From the NCBI RefSeq assembly GCF_021390515.1, contig NZ_JAJUXI010000005.1:310001-374000 (forward strand): 64,000 nucleotides of DNA. The letters are read 5' to 3'. The notes under the pieces were generated by a model. That model ran no database searches, had not been told where the DNA came from, and saw only the letters and a list, made by a program, of their open reading frames with translations. Position 1 is the stretch's first letter, and each line of letters begins with the position of its first letter. The position numbers and the translations under genes are program-made. The stretch comes from Dyadobacter sp. CY326 (GTDB taxonomy: Bacteria > Bacteroidota > Bacteroidia > Cytophagales > Spirosomataceae). This document shows, piece by piece, positions 45,294 to 54,362 of this stretch.

Positions 45294-46115
45294 TTGCGAG
45301 CAAGCTTTCTCCTGCTTCGTTTCCTAAATATTTTACAATTGATTGCAGCCTACTTCAAATATTTGTTCCGCTCCGGAAACGAGCATTCCATACATTCTCC
45401 CTTTCTTTTTGAGCTTTACACGCAGGTTATTGCCGCCAAAAAGGACAAAAATCCGGATTACGCTGCTTTAAAAACGTTAAGAAAATCACTGCTGAGCTCA
45501 CAGGAAAAAATCAACATTCTGGATCTTGGGGCGGGTTCACGCATTAATAAATCGAATCTTCGGAAAATTGGGACCATTGCAAAAAATGCCGAGAAACCTG
45601 AGAAATTCGGCAAGCTCTTCAACCGTCTTGTGCAGCGATTTCAGCCAGAGACCATTCTCGAACTGGGCACTTCACTAGGGTTAACAACATTGTATTTGTC
45701 AAAAGCAAAGCCAGATGCGAAAATTCTGACTTTTGAAGGCTGTCCGGCAACTGCCGACATTGCAAGGAAAAATTTTCAGCAGCTCAACGCTGACAACATT
45801 AACATTGTGCTTGGTAACATTGATGAAACGCTTCCGCAAACGTTAAGCCAATTGACTCCAAAGCTTGATTTCGCCTATTTCGACGCCAACCACCGCTATG
45901 AGCCAACCGTCCAATATTTCCAGGATTGTCTTCCCTACGCGCACAACGACTCAGTCTTCATATTTGATGACATTTACTGGTCTGAGGAGATGACGCAGGC
46001 CTGGGAATTTATCAAGCAACATCCACAGGTTACGCTTACGGTCGATTTATTTTGGGTGGGGCTTGTGTTTTTTAGAAAAGAGCAGGTTAAGGAGCATTTT
46101 ACGCTCCGTTTTTGA
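45294..46115 (+). CDS. Class I SAM-dependent methyltransferase (O-methyltransferase-like)
   Basis: 273 residues, starting with TTG three bases after the apaG stop, so tightly coupled. It has a Rossmann fold with motif I ILELGTSLGLTTLYLS (about 120-135), a following acidic loop (TFEGCP), DFAYFDANHRYEPT (about 193) and FIFDDIYWSEEM. This order resembles the Methyltransf_24/O-methyltransferase type. Substrate unknown. The N-terminal 30 residues are hydrophobic and may be a membrane association or a longer N-terminus than real. Confidence 0.83.
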   Translation: MRASFLLLRFLNILQLIAAYFKYLFRSGNEHSIHSPFLFELYTQVIAAKKDKNPDYAALKTLRKSLLSSQEKINILDLGAGSRINKSNLRKIGTIAKNAEKPEKFGKLFNRLVQRFQPETILELGTSLGLTTLYLSKAKPDAKILTFEGCPATADIARKNFQQLNADNINIVLGNIDETLPQTLSQLTPKLDFAYFDANHRYEPTVQYFQDCLPYAHNDSVFIFDDIYWSEEMTQAWEFIKQHPQVTLTVDLFWVGLVFFRKEQVKEHFTLRF

Positions 46116-46160
46116 TCTTGAACCGCATGATAGACAAGAGATTCCGTTAGATAAATTTAG

Positions 46161-47192
46161 ATGGATGTTTTTGGCAATCTGCTTATTATTGTTGTCCTAC
46201 TCATCCTCTTATTCACCGGAATGAACATTCAAACTATCCTCCAAGCATTTGTCAATAAATCCATTATTCCCGAAGAACAGGCCACATTTATTGCCAATTA
46301 CGAACAGACCAAACCGTTTTCCCTGCATTGGGAAGTCCGTTCAATTTTATATGTGGGAATCGTTCTTTTCGGGTCGGGCTTAGGCGTCATCATTTATGAA
46401 AACATTGATACCATTGGCCATCAGGTCATCATTACTTTAATTGCCGCGCTGACCGCCTGGTGCTTTTTTTACACTTACAAGCACGCGCTTCCATACAGCA
46501 ATGCGGAAGTCAAAAACCCCAAGAAGCTGGCCGATTACATTCTGCTGATGGGCTGCACTACTTTCCTGATCATGGAAGGTTATCTGCAATTCCAATATAA
46601 CGTTTTTGGCACCCGCTACGGGCTGGCGATCATCATTCCCACAATCATTTTTTTCTTCTGCGCTTATCGCTTTGACCACCGCGGAGCCCTTTCAATGGCT
46701 GTCACAGGTCTCGCTTCCTGGCTCGGCCTCACGGTTGCCCCACTTGCCATCCTTTCCGAAAATGATTTTACAGAAGATAAATTGTTGGGCACAGCCGTTT
46801 TTCTAGGCTGTATGTTGTGCGCAGTTGGCTGGGCTTCTGTCAAGAAGGAAATCAAAGCTCACTTTTCTTTCACTTACATATTTATTGGAGGAAATCTGGC
46901 AATGATCGCTTGCCTGGCTGGCATGTTTGATGACAAGTCGCAGTTTGGTTACATTCTCGTTGGCTGCGCATTAGCCGCTTTTTTCATCCTGCGCGCCAGA
47001 TCTGCACAGTCACTGGTTTTCTTGCTTATGGGCGTGGTCTATTCGTATGTCATTATCACTTACCTGATATTTTCAGCGCTTGGTGCCACCGACGCAGCCT
47101 CGTTTTTAGCCACATTCTATTTCCTATTCACCAGCATTGGCGTCATTTATTTTCTCCTCAACTTCAAAAAATTCCTGGGCATTAAAAAATGA
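46161..47192 (+). CDS. DUF2157-like polytopic membrane protein
   Basis: 343 residues with about nine hydrophobic helices. A cytoplasmic-looking segment near the N-terminus (residues ~20-55, with PEEQATFIANYEQTKPFSLHWEVRS) precedes ILYVGIVLFGSGLGVIIYENID, the DUF2157 pattern. The start at 46161 has a hydrophobic stretch before MNIQTI; Met20 (46218) could be the real start. It overlaps the next gene by 4 nt. No function known; possibly a two-part membrane complex. Confidence 0.7.
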   Translation: MDVFGNLLIIVVLLILLFTGMNIQTILQAFVNKSIIPEEQATFIANYEQTKPFSLHWEVRSILYVGIVLFGSGLGVIIYENIDTIGHQVIITLIAALTAWCFFYTYKHALPYSNAEVKNPKKLADYILLMGCTTFLIMEGYLQFQYNVFGTRYGLAIIIPTIIFFFCAYRFDHRGALSMAVTGLASWLGLTVAPLAILSENDFTEDKLLGTAVFLGCMLCAVGWASVKKEIKAHFSFTYIFIGGNLAMIACLAGMFDDKSQFGYILVGCALAAFFILRARSAQSLVFLLMGVVYSYVIITYLIFSALGATDAASFLATFYFLFTSIGVIYFLLNFKKFLGIKK

Positions 47193-48334
47193 AAAAGGCA
47201 TATAACCAAACCTGGATTGATCATTTACACATTCAGCAGATCGCGGAAGCTTGGCGTGAGAAGAAGCTTTTAACCGAAGAGCAAGCTGCCAATGTTGAAA
47301 AAGCCTTTCCGCAGCAATTTTACAGACCAGGGATATTTGTCAAGATTGGTCTATTCATTTTTACATTGATTGCGTGTTCCTTCGCGTCAGGCTTGGTTTC
47401 ACTTTTTCTGCTCGCCAGCGGCTCCGACGAAAGCATTTCAGCAGTAAGCCTTTTTTGCATGGCTGGCTTCGTTTTTTTCCTGGAATATCTCATCAAAACC
47501 AAGCGGCTTTATCATTCCGGCGTTGATAATGCGCTGCTTTATAGCGCAATGGCTGCTTCCGTAATTCCGTTCTTTTCACTTTTCGACAATCTGGATGTCT
47601 GGCAATATTGCATCATTTTGTTTGCGATTTCCCTTGTTGCCACCCTGCGTTACGCGGATTTGCTTACAGCCGCTGGTTCATTTGTTTTGTTAATGACCGT
47701 GCTTGCCAATATCATGATGAAATTCCCGCTCGGAAAAGCATTGTTGCCATTCGCAGTCATGATCCTTTCGGCGGCCATTTATTTGTATGTAAAAAAGAAC
47801 AAAAGCATTTTCTATCACGATTGCCGTAAGCTCGTTGAAGTTTTGTCACTTGCGACATTTTATCTCGGCGGAAATTATTTGGTTGTGCGGGAAGGCAATG
47901 CTTTACTAAGCGATATTATGCTCCCATTTGCCCCGCAAATTCCTTTCGCTCCGTTGTTTTATTTTTTTACAATCGGCATTCCCGTCATTTACATTTTCTT
48001 CGGGCTTCGGAAAAAGGACAGGGTGCTCTTTATCATTGGCCTCCTCTCTTTTGCCTTTTCAATTTTCACTTACAGATATTATTTTGCCATTCTTACTGTG
48101 GCACAGGGACTTGCGGTTTCGGGAATGCTTATGATTACATTGGCCGTTTCGCTCATCAAATATTTGCACACGCCGAAACACGGCTTATCCGATGAGCAAG
48201 AAGGCAAGCGCAATTTGCCCAATTTGGAAGCAATCCTGGTCGCCCAGCATTTGGGTCAAACACCACAGGAAACAGGCAGTGTAGAGTTTGGCGGCGGGAA
48301 TTTTGGTGGCGGAGGAGCGGGAGAAGCATATTAA
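47189..48334 (+). CDS. Polytopic membrane protein with Gly-rich C-terminal tail
   Basis: 381 residues. About ten membrane helices from residue ~50 to ~330, with an N-terminal cytoplasmic helix pair (HIQQIAEAWREKKLLTEEQAANVEK). The last ~50 residues are soluble and end in a Gly-rich tail GGGNFGGGGAGEAY, like tails of TPM/YgcG and DUF2207 membrane proteins. It overlaps the DUF2157-like gene (ATGA), so the two are probably made together. I do not recognise a specific function. Confidence 0.72.
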   Translation: MKKAYNQTWIDHLHIQQIAEAWREKKLLTEEQAANVEKAFPQQFYRPGIFVKIGLFIFTLIACSFASGLVSLFLLASGSDESISAVSLFCMAGFVFFLEYLIKTKRLYHSGVDNALLYSAMAASVIPFFSLFDNLDVWQYCIILFAISLVATLRYADLLTAAGSFVLLMTVLANIMMKFPLGKALLPFAVMILSAAIYLYVKKNKSIFYHDCRKLVEVLSLATFYLGGNYLVVREGNALLSDIMLPFAPQIPFAPLFYFFTIGIPVIYIFFGLRKKDRVLFIIGLLSFAFSIFTYRYYFAILTVAQGLAVSGMLMITLAVSLIKYLHTPKHGLSDEQEGKRNLPNLEAILVAQHLGQTPQETGSVEFGGGNFGGGGAGEAY

Positions 48335-48384
48335 TTGAGCAAAAATTCAGATCTTAGCCCGGTTCAATTTCCCAAATCTTCGTA

Positions 48385-49365
48385 ATGAAAAACCTCGTTT
48401 TATTTATCGCATTGCTCTTAACAACTTTAAGCGCAGCTGCACAGACCATTCAAAAAACTGCCGGCAATCCCGTTTTTCCCGGCTGGTATGCTGATCCGGA
48501 AGGGATCATTTTTAACAAAAAATTCTACATTTATCCCACATTTTCAGCGCCTTACGAGAAGCAAGTGTTTCTTGATGCCTTCTCGTCCGAAGATCTTTTA
48601 ACTTGGAAAAAGCATCCCGCAATCTTGGACACGGCAGCCATTAAATGGGCTAAGCGCGCTGTCTGGGCGCCTTCGATCATTGAAAAAGACAAAAAATATT
48701 ATCTCTTTTTCGGTGCCAATGACATTCAGAATGACAATGAAAAGGGCGGCATAGGCGTGGCGGTGTCTGACAGTCCGGAGGGACCTTTCAAAGATCATTT
48801 GGGAAAACCATTGATCGACAAGTTTCACAACGGGGCTCAGCCGATTGATCAGTTCGTTTTCAAAGACAAAGACGGTCAATATTATTTGTTTTACGGCGGC
48901 TGGCGCCATTGCAATGTTGCCAAGTTGAATAAGGATTTCACAGGTTTCATTCCCTTTGAGGACGGCAAAATCTTTCGCGAAATCACGCCAGAAAATTATG
49001 TAGAAGGCCCGTTCATGTTCATTAAAAATAGCAAATATTATTTTATGTGGTCCGAAGGCGGCTGGACAGGCCCCAATTATTCCGTTGCATATGCTGTGGC
49101 TGACTCCCCTTTTGGCCCATTCAAGCGCGTGGGAAAAATCTTGCAGCAAGATCCCAAAGTTGCAACCGGTGCAGGACACCATTCCATCATTCAAATTCCG
49201 GGCAAAGACCGTTGGTTCATCGTTTACCACAGACGTCCGCTGACCGAAACGGACGGCAATCACCGCGAGACTTGCATTGATGAAATGACCTTCAATGAAA
49301 AAGGTGAAATCAACCCAGTTAAAATTACCAAGGAAGGCGTTGGCCCGGTTACATTGGGCATTTAA
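48385..49365 (+). CDS. Secreted glycoside hydrolase family 43 protein
   Basis: 326 residues. Signal peptide MKNLVLFIALLLTTLSAAAQ. The five-bladed GH43 propeller follows with the usual acidic triad: Asp37 (GWYADPEG), Asp155 (PIDQFVF) and Glu207 (YVEGPFMF). GH43 enzymes remove arabinose, xylose or galactose side units from plant polysaccharides; the specificity is not decidable here. The length is that of a bare catalytic domain. It is followed after 85 nt by an SGNH esterase-like gene. Confidence 0.88.
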   Translation: MKNLVLFIALLLTTLSAAAQTIQKTAGNPVFPGWYADPEGIIFNKKFYIYPTFSAPYEKQVFLDAFSSEDLLTWKKHPAILDTAAIKWAKRAVWAPSIIEKDKKYYLFFGANDIQNDNEKGGIGVAVSDSPEGPFKDHLGKPLIDKFHNGAQPIDQFVFKDKDGQYYLFYGGWRHCNVAKLNKDFTGFIPFEDGKIFREITPENYVEGPFMFIKNSKYYFMWSEGGWTGPNYSVAYAVADSPFGPFKRVGKILQQDPKVATGAGHHSIIQIPGKDRWFIVYHRRPLTETDGNHRETCIDEMTFNEKGEINPVKITKEGVGPVTLGI

Positions 49366-49399
49366 AAACTTGAATGTGAAATAGTTCGCTGTTACATTC

Positions 49400-49453
49400 C
49401 ACAGGCAACTGCTATATTTGCGGATCTTCTCTCATAAAAAGTAGTTGCCTGTG
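49400..49453. repeat. 11-bp perfect inverted repeat flanking the SGNH esterase start
   Basis: CACAGGCAACT (49400-49410) is inverted as AGTTGCCTGTG (49443-49453). The right arm covers the probable GTG start at 49451. A -7-like TATATTTG (49413-49420) sits in the 32-nt spacer, so this may be a DNA operator or a start-hiding hairpin. Confidence 0.5.
49413..49420 (+). promoter_or_regulatory. -7 element (TATATTTG) of the SGNH esterase gene
   Basis: TATATTTG matches TAnnTTTG 31 nt upstream of the GTG at 49451; no clear -33 TTG. Confidence 0.35.
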
Positions 49454-51466
49454 AAGTTTACAATTTTACGAAAAAGCGTAGCCAGTTCGTTTTTGATTCT
49501 CGCGCTAACGAGTTTTCAGAGTTACGCGCAAAGATTCAATTCCGTTGTTTTCAGCAAGCTGCCGCAAGATTTGCAGCTTTATCCCCGCAATGAGCAAAAC
49601 GAAGCCGTCGTTCCCATTAGCGGCATTTTAGAAGTTGCCGGCTACGATTATATGTCCGTGCAAGTGCTGCGTAACAATGTTTTGCACCAATATTTAAAAT
49701 CCCCTATCCAATATAACAGCAAGGGAATAGGCTCGTTTTCTGCCGAAGCGAAGATCAAAGCTGAGTTGGCTGATTATAGTTTCAAAGTCTATTTTCGCAA
49801 TGCAACCGACTCCACGCTTGTCGTTGAGCGGCAGAATGTCGTGAGCGGAGACGTCTATGTGGTTTCCGGACAGTCCAATTCAACAGCATTCTTTGCAGAA
49901 CCTGACACGAGCCGTTATTGCCGCACTTTTGGAAAAATAACGCAAAACCTCAACACAGACCCATACAATCCTGCCGACACATTATGGGCGTTTTCTAACC
50001 TGAAAATGTATGACAATGGCGTCGGAACGATGGGTTTTGCAATTCAGGAACAACTGGTTCAACAATCGGGCGTCCCTAATTGTCTGATCAATGCTGGCTT
50101 CCACTGGTCGTCGGCATCTGGGCACGCGCAACGGACCGAAAGCAATCCGGCTGACTTAAATAATGGTTATGGCAGAATGCTTTATCGTTTGCAAAAAGCA
50201 GGAATTGCTGGCGCGGTCAAAGCATACATTTTTCGGCAGGGCGAAACGGAGGCTTATCATGAAGGCGGCAACTGGCCTGGGAATTTCGATTTATTGCGCA
50301 AATATTTGAAAATGGATTTACCCAAATTGGAAAAAATCTATGTATTTCAAATCGACGTCATTTATTATCCTTCGCCCATTGGTGCGCTTGTAAGGGATTA
50401 TCAGCGCCGGCTCCCGGACATTTATCCCGACCTCCGCTCGCTTGCGACGGTTGGCACGAAGGATTTTGATGGACTGCATTATGGCAGAGCTGGCTACGTT
50501 CAAAATGGCCTGGAAGTGTCCCGGCTGATCGCCCGCGATTTTTATGCGTTGAAGAACACAGCAAACATTGATTCACCAAATATCAAAAAGGTTTACTACA
50601 AAGATGCTGAGCGTAAGCAAGTTGTGCTCGTCTTCGACGAAGGGCAAGAGCTTATCTATCCCGAACCTTATCAGGCCAATAACAATGTTACGCTGGATCT
50701 CAAAGATTTCATTTACTTCAATGGGCAATCGGGGTCCGTTGCTTCGGGAAAGGCGGATGGAAATCGCATCATTTTGGAATTGAGAGCGCCGCAGAATGGT
50801 AATACATTGGATCTCATGCCCATGTTCACGCCGGTTGATGGACCGTTTTATCCGCTTGATGGTCCTTTTATTAAGAACAAGCTTGGCATGCGGGCCTTTA
50901 CTTTTTTTGAAGTTCCTATTGGTCAAAGTCTGGCTGTGCCGAAGCTCACCGCGAAATTGGACGCAAGCGGAGCGGTTTCACTTTCGTGGGACCAGATTGC
51001 TGGCGCTTCTCAGTATGCTTTGGAAAAAAAGCTTTCGGACGAGAATGCTTATCGAACGATTGCAATGCTGGACAGCACCAAACTAACCTTCACGGACAAG
51101 GATAATTCAAAATCAGAAAAGCTGAGCTTTCGCCTGAGAGCGCTCAACCGGACTTCCGAATCAGCAGACTATAGTTATGCGGAAATTGAAATGCCGGTCA
51201 TTACGGGTGTAGAAAAGGACGAAAAAGAAATGTTCACTGTCTTTCCAAATCCTGTTCAAAAGGGACAGACGCTGACCATTCAAATGAAGCAGCCGATGGC
51301 AGGCGCATTGTCGCTGATCAATTCAAGCGGAGAAACCATTGACACGAAGCAAGTGTCTCATCAGAAAGATGCTTCAATGCAAATTCCGCAAAGCGCTGCG
51401 GGTTATCATTTTATCAAATTGCAGTCCGGAGACAAATCGTGGTCTGTAAAAGTGCTTGTGAGGTGA
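49451..51466 (+). CDS. SGNH/SASA-type esterase with T9SS sorting tail
   Basis: 671 residues from the GTG at 49451, chosen because it gives a clean signal peptide (MKFTILRKSVASSFLILALTSFQSYAQ); a TTG six nt upstream is also possible. The SASA-like esterase domain has GQSN at 140-143 (Ser142 as nucleophile) and DGLH with Asp340/His343 as the likely catalytic pair. A fibronectin-like part (about 510-585) leads to the C-terminal T9SS type A sorting domain (VFPNPVQKGQTL). It is secreted through type IX and probably removes acyl groups from polysaccharides, next to a GH43 enzyme. Confidence 0.82.
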   Translation: MKFTILRKSVASSFLILALTSFQSYAQRFNSVVFSKLPQDLQLYPRNEQNEAVVPISGILEVAGYDYMSVQVLRNNVLHQYLKSPIQYNSKGIGSFSAEAKIKAELADYSFKVYFRNATDSTLVVERQNVVSGDVYVVSGQSNSTAFFAEPDTSRYCRTFGKITQNLNTDPYNPADTLWAFSNLKMYDNGVGTMGFAIQEQLVQQSGVPNCLINAGFHWSSASGHAQRTESNPADLNNGYGRMLYRLQKAGIAGAVKAYIFRQGETEAYHEGGNWPGNFDLLRKYLKMDLPKLEKIYVFQIDVIYYPSPIGALVRDYQRRLPDIYPDLRSLATVGTKDFDGLHYGRAGYVQNGLEVSRLIARDFYALKNTANIDSPNIKKVYYKDAERKQVVLVFDEGQELIYPEPYQANNNVTLDLKDFIYFNGQSGSVASGKADGNRIILELRAPQNGNTLDLMPMFTPVDGPFYPLDGPFIKNKLGMRAFTFFEVPIGQSLAVPKLTAKLDASGAVSLSWDQIAGASQYALEKKLSDENAYRTIAMLDSTKLTFTDKDNSKSEKLSFRLRALNRTSESADYSYAEIEMPVITGVEKDEKEMFTVFPNPVQKGQTLTIQMKQPMAGALSLINSSGETIDTKQVSHQKDASMQIPQSAAGYHFIKLQSGDKSWSVKVLVR

Positions 51467-51565
51467 AAGGCGTTTGAGTGCACATTGATGGGTTAACTAT
51501 TTGTTTGTCGAAGATTAAAAACGATATTTAGCAAATTATTCGCTTTCAATATTGCTTCATTGCAA

Positions 51566-52627
51566 ATGCTTTCTTTTAAATACGCACTGGAAATTTTCGG
51601 CGGGATCGTCGTACTTTTTTCTATCATTCCATTAATACGCAATGACTTCTGGGCATTCCGCGTTTTCGAATATCCACGTTTGCAGAAGCTCTTACTCAAT
51701 CTGCTCATCCTCATTCTTTACGTTTCCTTCTATCGGATTAAGTCCAATTTTGACATTGCATTCACAGCCGTAATCGCTGCAAACGCCATTTATTTATGTT
51801 ATCAGATTTACCCTTTTACAATTCTTGCAAAAAAGAGATTGTTGAAGGCCGACAAACTGGACAAAGAAAACAAGATCAGCATCATTTCTTCCAATGTTTT
51901 TCAGGATAATAAAAACACTGCGGGATGCATGCGGATGTTAAAAAAGCATGATCCGGATCTGATATTGCTCCTTGAAACCGATGCGTATTGGCATGAGGGA
52001 ACGAAGGATTTGAAGCATGATTATCCGCATCAAGTCCTCATTCCCATCGACAACACTTATGGGATGTTGCTTTACTCGAAGCTTGAATTGATCGATTACG
52101 AAGTCCGCTATCTGGTGGATGATGAAATTCCTTCCATTAAAACAAAAGTGCGGCTCCCTTCTGGAAAATTGATCCAGCTTTACTGCGTGCACCCCACCCC
52201 ACCCGTGCCCGGCGAAAACATGTATTCAACTGAGCGCGACAAAGAATTGCTGCTTGTTGCCAAAGAAGTGAAGTCCAATAAACTGCCTACGATCGTCGTC
52301 GGCGACTTGAATGACGTGGCCTGGTCTTACACGACAAATTTGTTTACCAAAATCAGCGGATTGCTCGATCCAAGACGCGGACGCGGCTTTTTCAACACAT
52401 TTCATGCAAAATATCCCTTCCTGAGATTTCCCCTCGATCACGTTTTCTGCTCAACGGATTTCAAATTATTGGAGCTCAAAAGAATGGAAAATTTCTCATC
52501 CGACCACTTCCCTATTCTGATCACGCTGCAATATGAAGCGCTTGCTGATCTGGAACAAGAAGAGCCGCAAGCCGATCAGGAAGAGGTGGAACTGGCTGAG
52601 GAAAAGATTAATAAGGATACGGATTAG
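51566..52627 (+). CDS. Endonuclease/exonuclease/phosphatase-fold membrane protein
   Basis: 353 residues from ATG 51566 (a TTG two codons upstream is less likely). Three N-terminal hydrophobic helices (to ~90) precede an EEP domain with SSNVF (metal site), LLETDAYW, YCVHPTPP, VVGDLNDVAW, LDHVFCS and SSDHFPI in order. These contain the expected metal and catalytic residues. The family includes DNases, phosphodiesterases and sphingomyelinases; the specificity is unknown. The C-terminus is acidic (EQEEPQADQEEVELAEEK). Confidence 0.85.
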   Translation: MLSFKYALEIFGGIVVLFSIIPLIRNDFWAFRVFEYPRLQKLLLNLLILILYVSFYRIKSNFDIAFTAVIAANAIYLCYQIYPFTILAKKRLLKADKLDKENKISIISSNVFQDNKNTAGCMRMLKKHDPDLILLLETDAYWHEGTKDLKHDYPHQVLIPIDNTYGMLLYSKLELIDYEVRYLVDDEIPSIKTKVRLPSGKLIQLYCVHPTPPVPGENMYSTERDKELLLVAKEVKSNKLPTIVVGDLNDVAWSYTTNLFTKISGLLDPRRGRGFFNTFHAKYPFLRFPLDHVFCSTDFKLLELKRMENFSSDHFPILITLQYEALADLEQEEPQADQEEVELAEEKINKDTD

Positions 52628-52754
52628 CGACATTTCTGTATTTAAAAGCAGAGCGCAATCGCGTTTAGAGATGTTTGGAATGATTTTTTTAGAGCAGCCA
52701 CCAGGATCAAGCTTGTGATTCCCTTCTATCTTAACATTAATCGTTGGTTTGAGT

Positions 52755-53519
52755 ATGCAATACCAGACATATGAGGAAAAAATTACGCCTGAATTGCATA
52801 AATGGCAGCAAAAGATGCAAAAACGGCCTAATCTGGTAGATAGGACTTCAAAGGCAGTTCAGGACAAGATCAATAATATAATTCCCGACAAGGTTCATGA
52901 GGTCATCACCGCGACCATTAAGCAGATGACCCGGGCGGTGTTAACCGGAGCAGAATTTACCACCGCATTGCCTGCTCCAAAAAATTCACTTGAAGAAATA
53001 GAAAGGGAAGTTCTCAAACGCATCAATTTTTATAAAACAGCAGGAGCAGCGGAAGGCGGCATTACAGGAGCGGGCGGTTTTTTGCTGGCACTGGCCGAGT
53101 TTCCGATCTTGATCGGCATTAAAATGAAGCTGTTGTTTGAGATTTCAGCATTGTATGGTCATTCGGCCGAAGATTACAGAGAAAGGCTTTTTATCCTGCA
53201 CGTTTTTCAGCTGACATTTTCAAGTCAAAAACAGCGTCAGAAAGTATTTGAGCAGGTTATAAATTGGAAACAGAAAAGTCAGGAATTGCCGGAAGACATT
53301 CATCAGTTTGATTGGAAAACCTTTCAGCAGGAATACAGGGATTACATTGATCTGGCCAAAATGGCGCAGCTGATTCCTGGAATTGGCGCAGCAGTGGGCG
53401 TTATTGTCAATTATCGGCTGCTCAACCAGCTCGGAAAAACGGCCATGAACGCATATAGAATGCGCTGGTTTGAAGAGCGAACATTGCCAGCCGCAGGCAC
53501 GCAACAACTGCTGCAATAA
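52755..53519 (+). CDS. EcsC family protein
   Basis: 254 residues from ATG 52755. The EcsC fold segment is AAEGGITGAGGFLLALAEFPILIGIKMKLLFEISALYG (about 97-134), and the C-terminal IPGIGAAVGVIVNYRLLNQLGKTAMNAYRMRWFE is typical. It is amphipathic with hydrophobic stretches, probably membrane associated. Function unknown. It sits 53 nt before the MlaE-MlaF-MlaD operon on the same strand and may be part of it. Confidence 0.85.
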   Translation: MQYQTYEEKITPELHKWQQKMQKRPNLVDRTSKAVQDKINNIIPDKVHEVITATIKQMTRAVLTGAEFTTALPAPKNSLEEIEREVLKRINFYKTAGAAEGGITGAGGFLLALAEFPILIGIKMKLLFEISALYGHSAEDYRERLFILHVFQLTFSSQKQRQKVFEQVINWKQKSQELPEDIHQFDWKTFQQEYRDYIDLAKMAQLIPGIGAAVGVIVNYRLLNQLGKTAMNAYRMRWFEERTLPAAGTQQLLQ

Positions 53520-53572
53520 CATTAAGTATACAAATAAGAGTTACCCCGTGATCCACTTTGCATAGAAATTGA

Positions 53573-54361
53573 ATGAGCGATAATCAAAAGGAAAAAGTTT
53601 ACACAAAAGGCCTGGATTCGGCTTTACTCGCGGTCTATAATGGTTACGTTTTCTTTCTGCGTTTTTTCCGGGAGGCTTTTCGCGGACGAATGGAACTGCA
53701 GGAACTGATTAAGCAATGTTATGCAATTGGAAACAAGTCATTGTTGCTGATCGGTTTGACAGGATTTATCACGGGAATGGTTTTTACCAAACAATCCCGT
53801 CCGTCGCTCGCTGAATTTGGCGCGGTTTCCTGGCTGCCTTCGCTGGTTGCCATTGCGATTGTGAGAGCACTCGCTGCGTTGGTGACTGCACTGATCAGTG
53901 CCGGTAAAGTCGGTTCGAGCATTGGTGCCGAGCTGGGTTCCATGCGCGTAACGGAGCAGATCGACGCCATGGAAGTTTCGGCTGTTAACCCTTTCAAATT
54001 TTTGGTGGTAACGCGCGTGCTCGCATCCACAATCACTATTCCCATTTTAATGTTCTATTGTACGGCCGTGGCGCTGCTGGGAGCCTATCTCAATGTTACG
54101 CTCAATGAAGGCACGAGTTTTATCTCCTTTTTTGAAAATGCATTTGAGCAGATCACATTCCTGGATGTGGGCACTTCGCTGGCAAAAGCCGTTGCATATG
54201 GATTTACGATTGGAATTGTGGGTTGTTATCAGGGTTACAATGCCAGCAAAGGAACGGAGGGCGTGGGAAAAGCTGCCAACTCTGCCGTTGTTATTTCGAT
54301 GTTCCTCATCTTTATAGAAGAGGTGATCATCGTTCAGGTGTCGAATTATTTTAGAATATAG
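53573..54361 (+). CDS. mlaE: MlaE-type lipid ABC transporter permease
   Basis: 262 residues. Five to six membrane helices; conserved family sections are LLIGLTGFITGMVF, AGKVGSSIGAELGSMRVTEQIDAMEV and the final VIISMFLIFIEEVI. The MlaE permease moves phospholipid between inner membrane and periplasm with MlaF and MlaD. It is followed after one base by the ATPase gene, forming an E-F-D operon. MlaB and MlaC are not in this operon. Confidence 0.93.
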   Translation: MSDNQKEKVYTKGLDSALLAVYNGYVFFLRFFREAFRGRMELQELIKQCYAIGNKSLLLIGLTGFITGMVFTKQSRPSLAEFGAVSWLPSLVAIAIVRALAALVTALISAGKVGSSIGAELGSMRVTEQIDAMEVSAVNPFKFLVVTRVLASTITIPILMFYCTAVALLGAYLNVTLNEGTSFISFFENAFEQITFLDVGTSLAKAVAYGFTIGIVGCYQGYNASKGTEGVGKAANSAVVISMFLIFIEEVIIVQVSNYFRI

Positions 54362-54362
54362 G

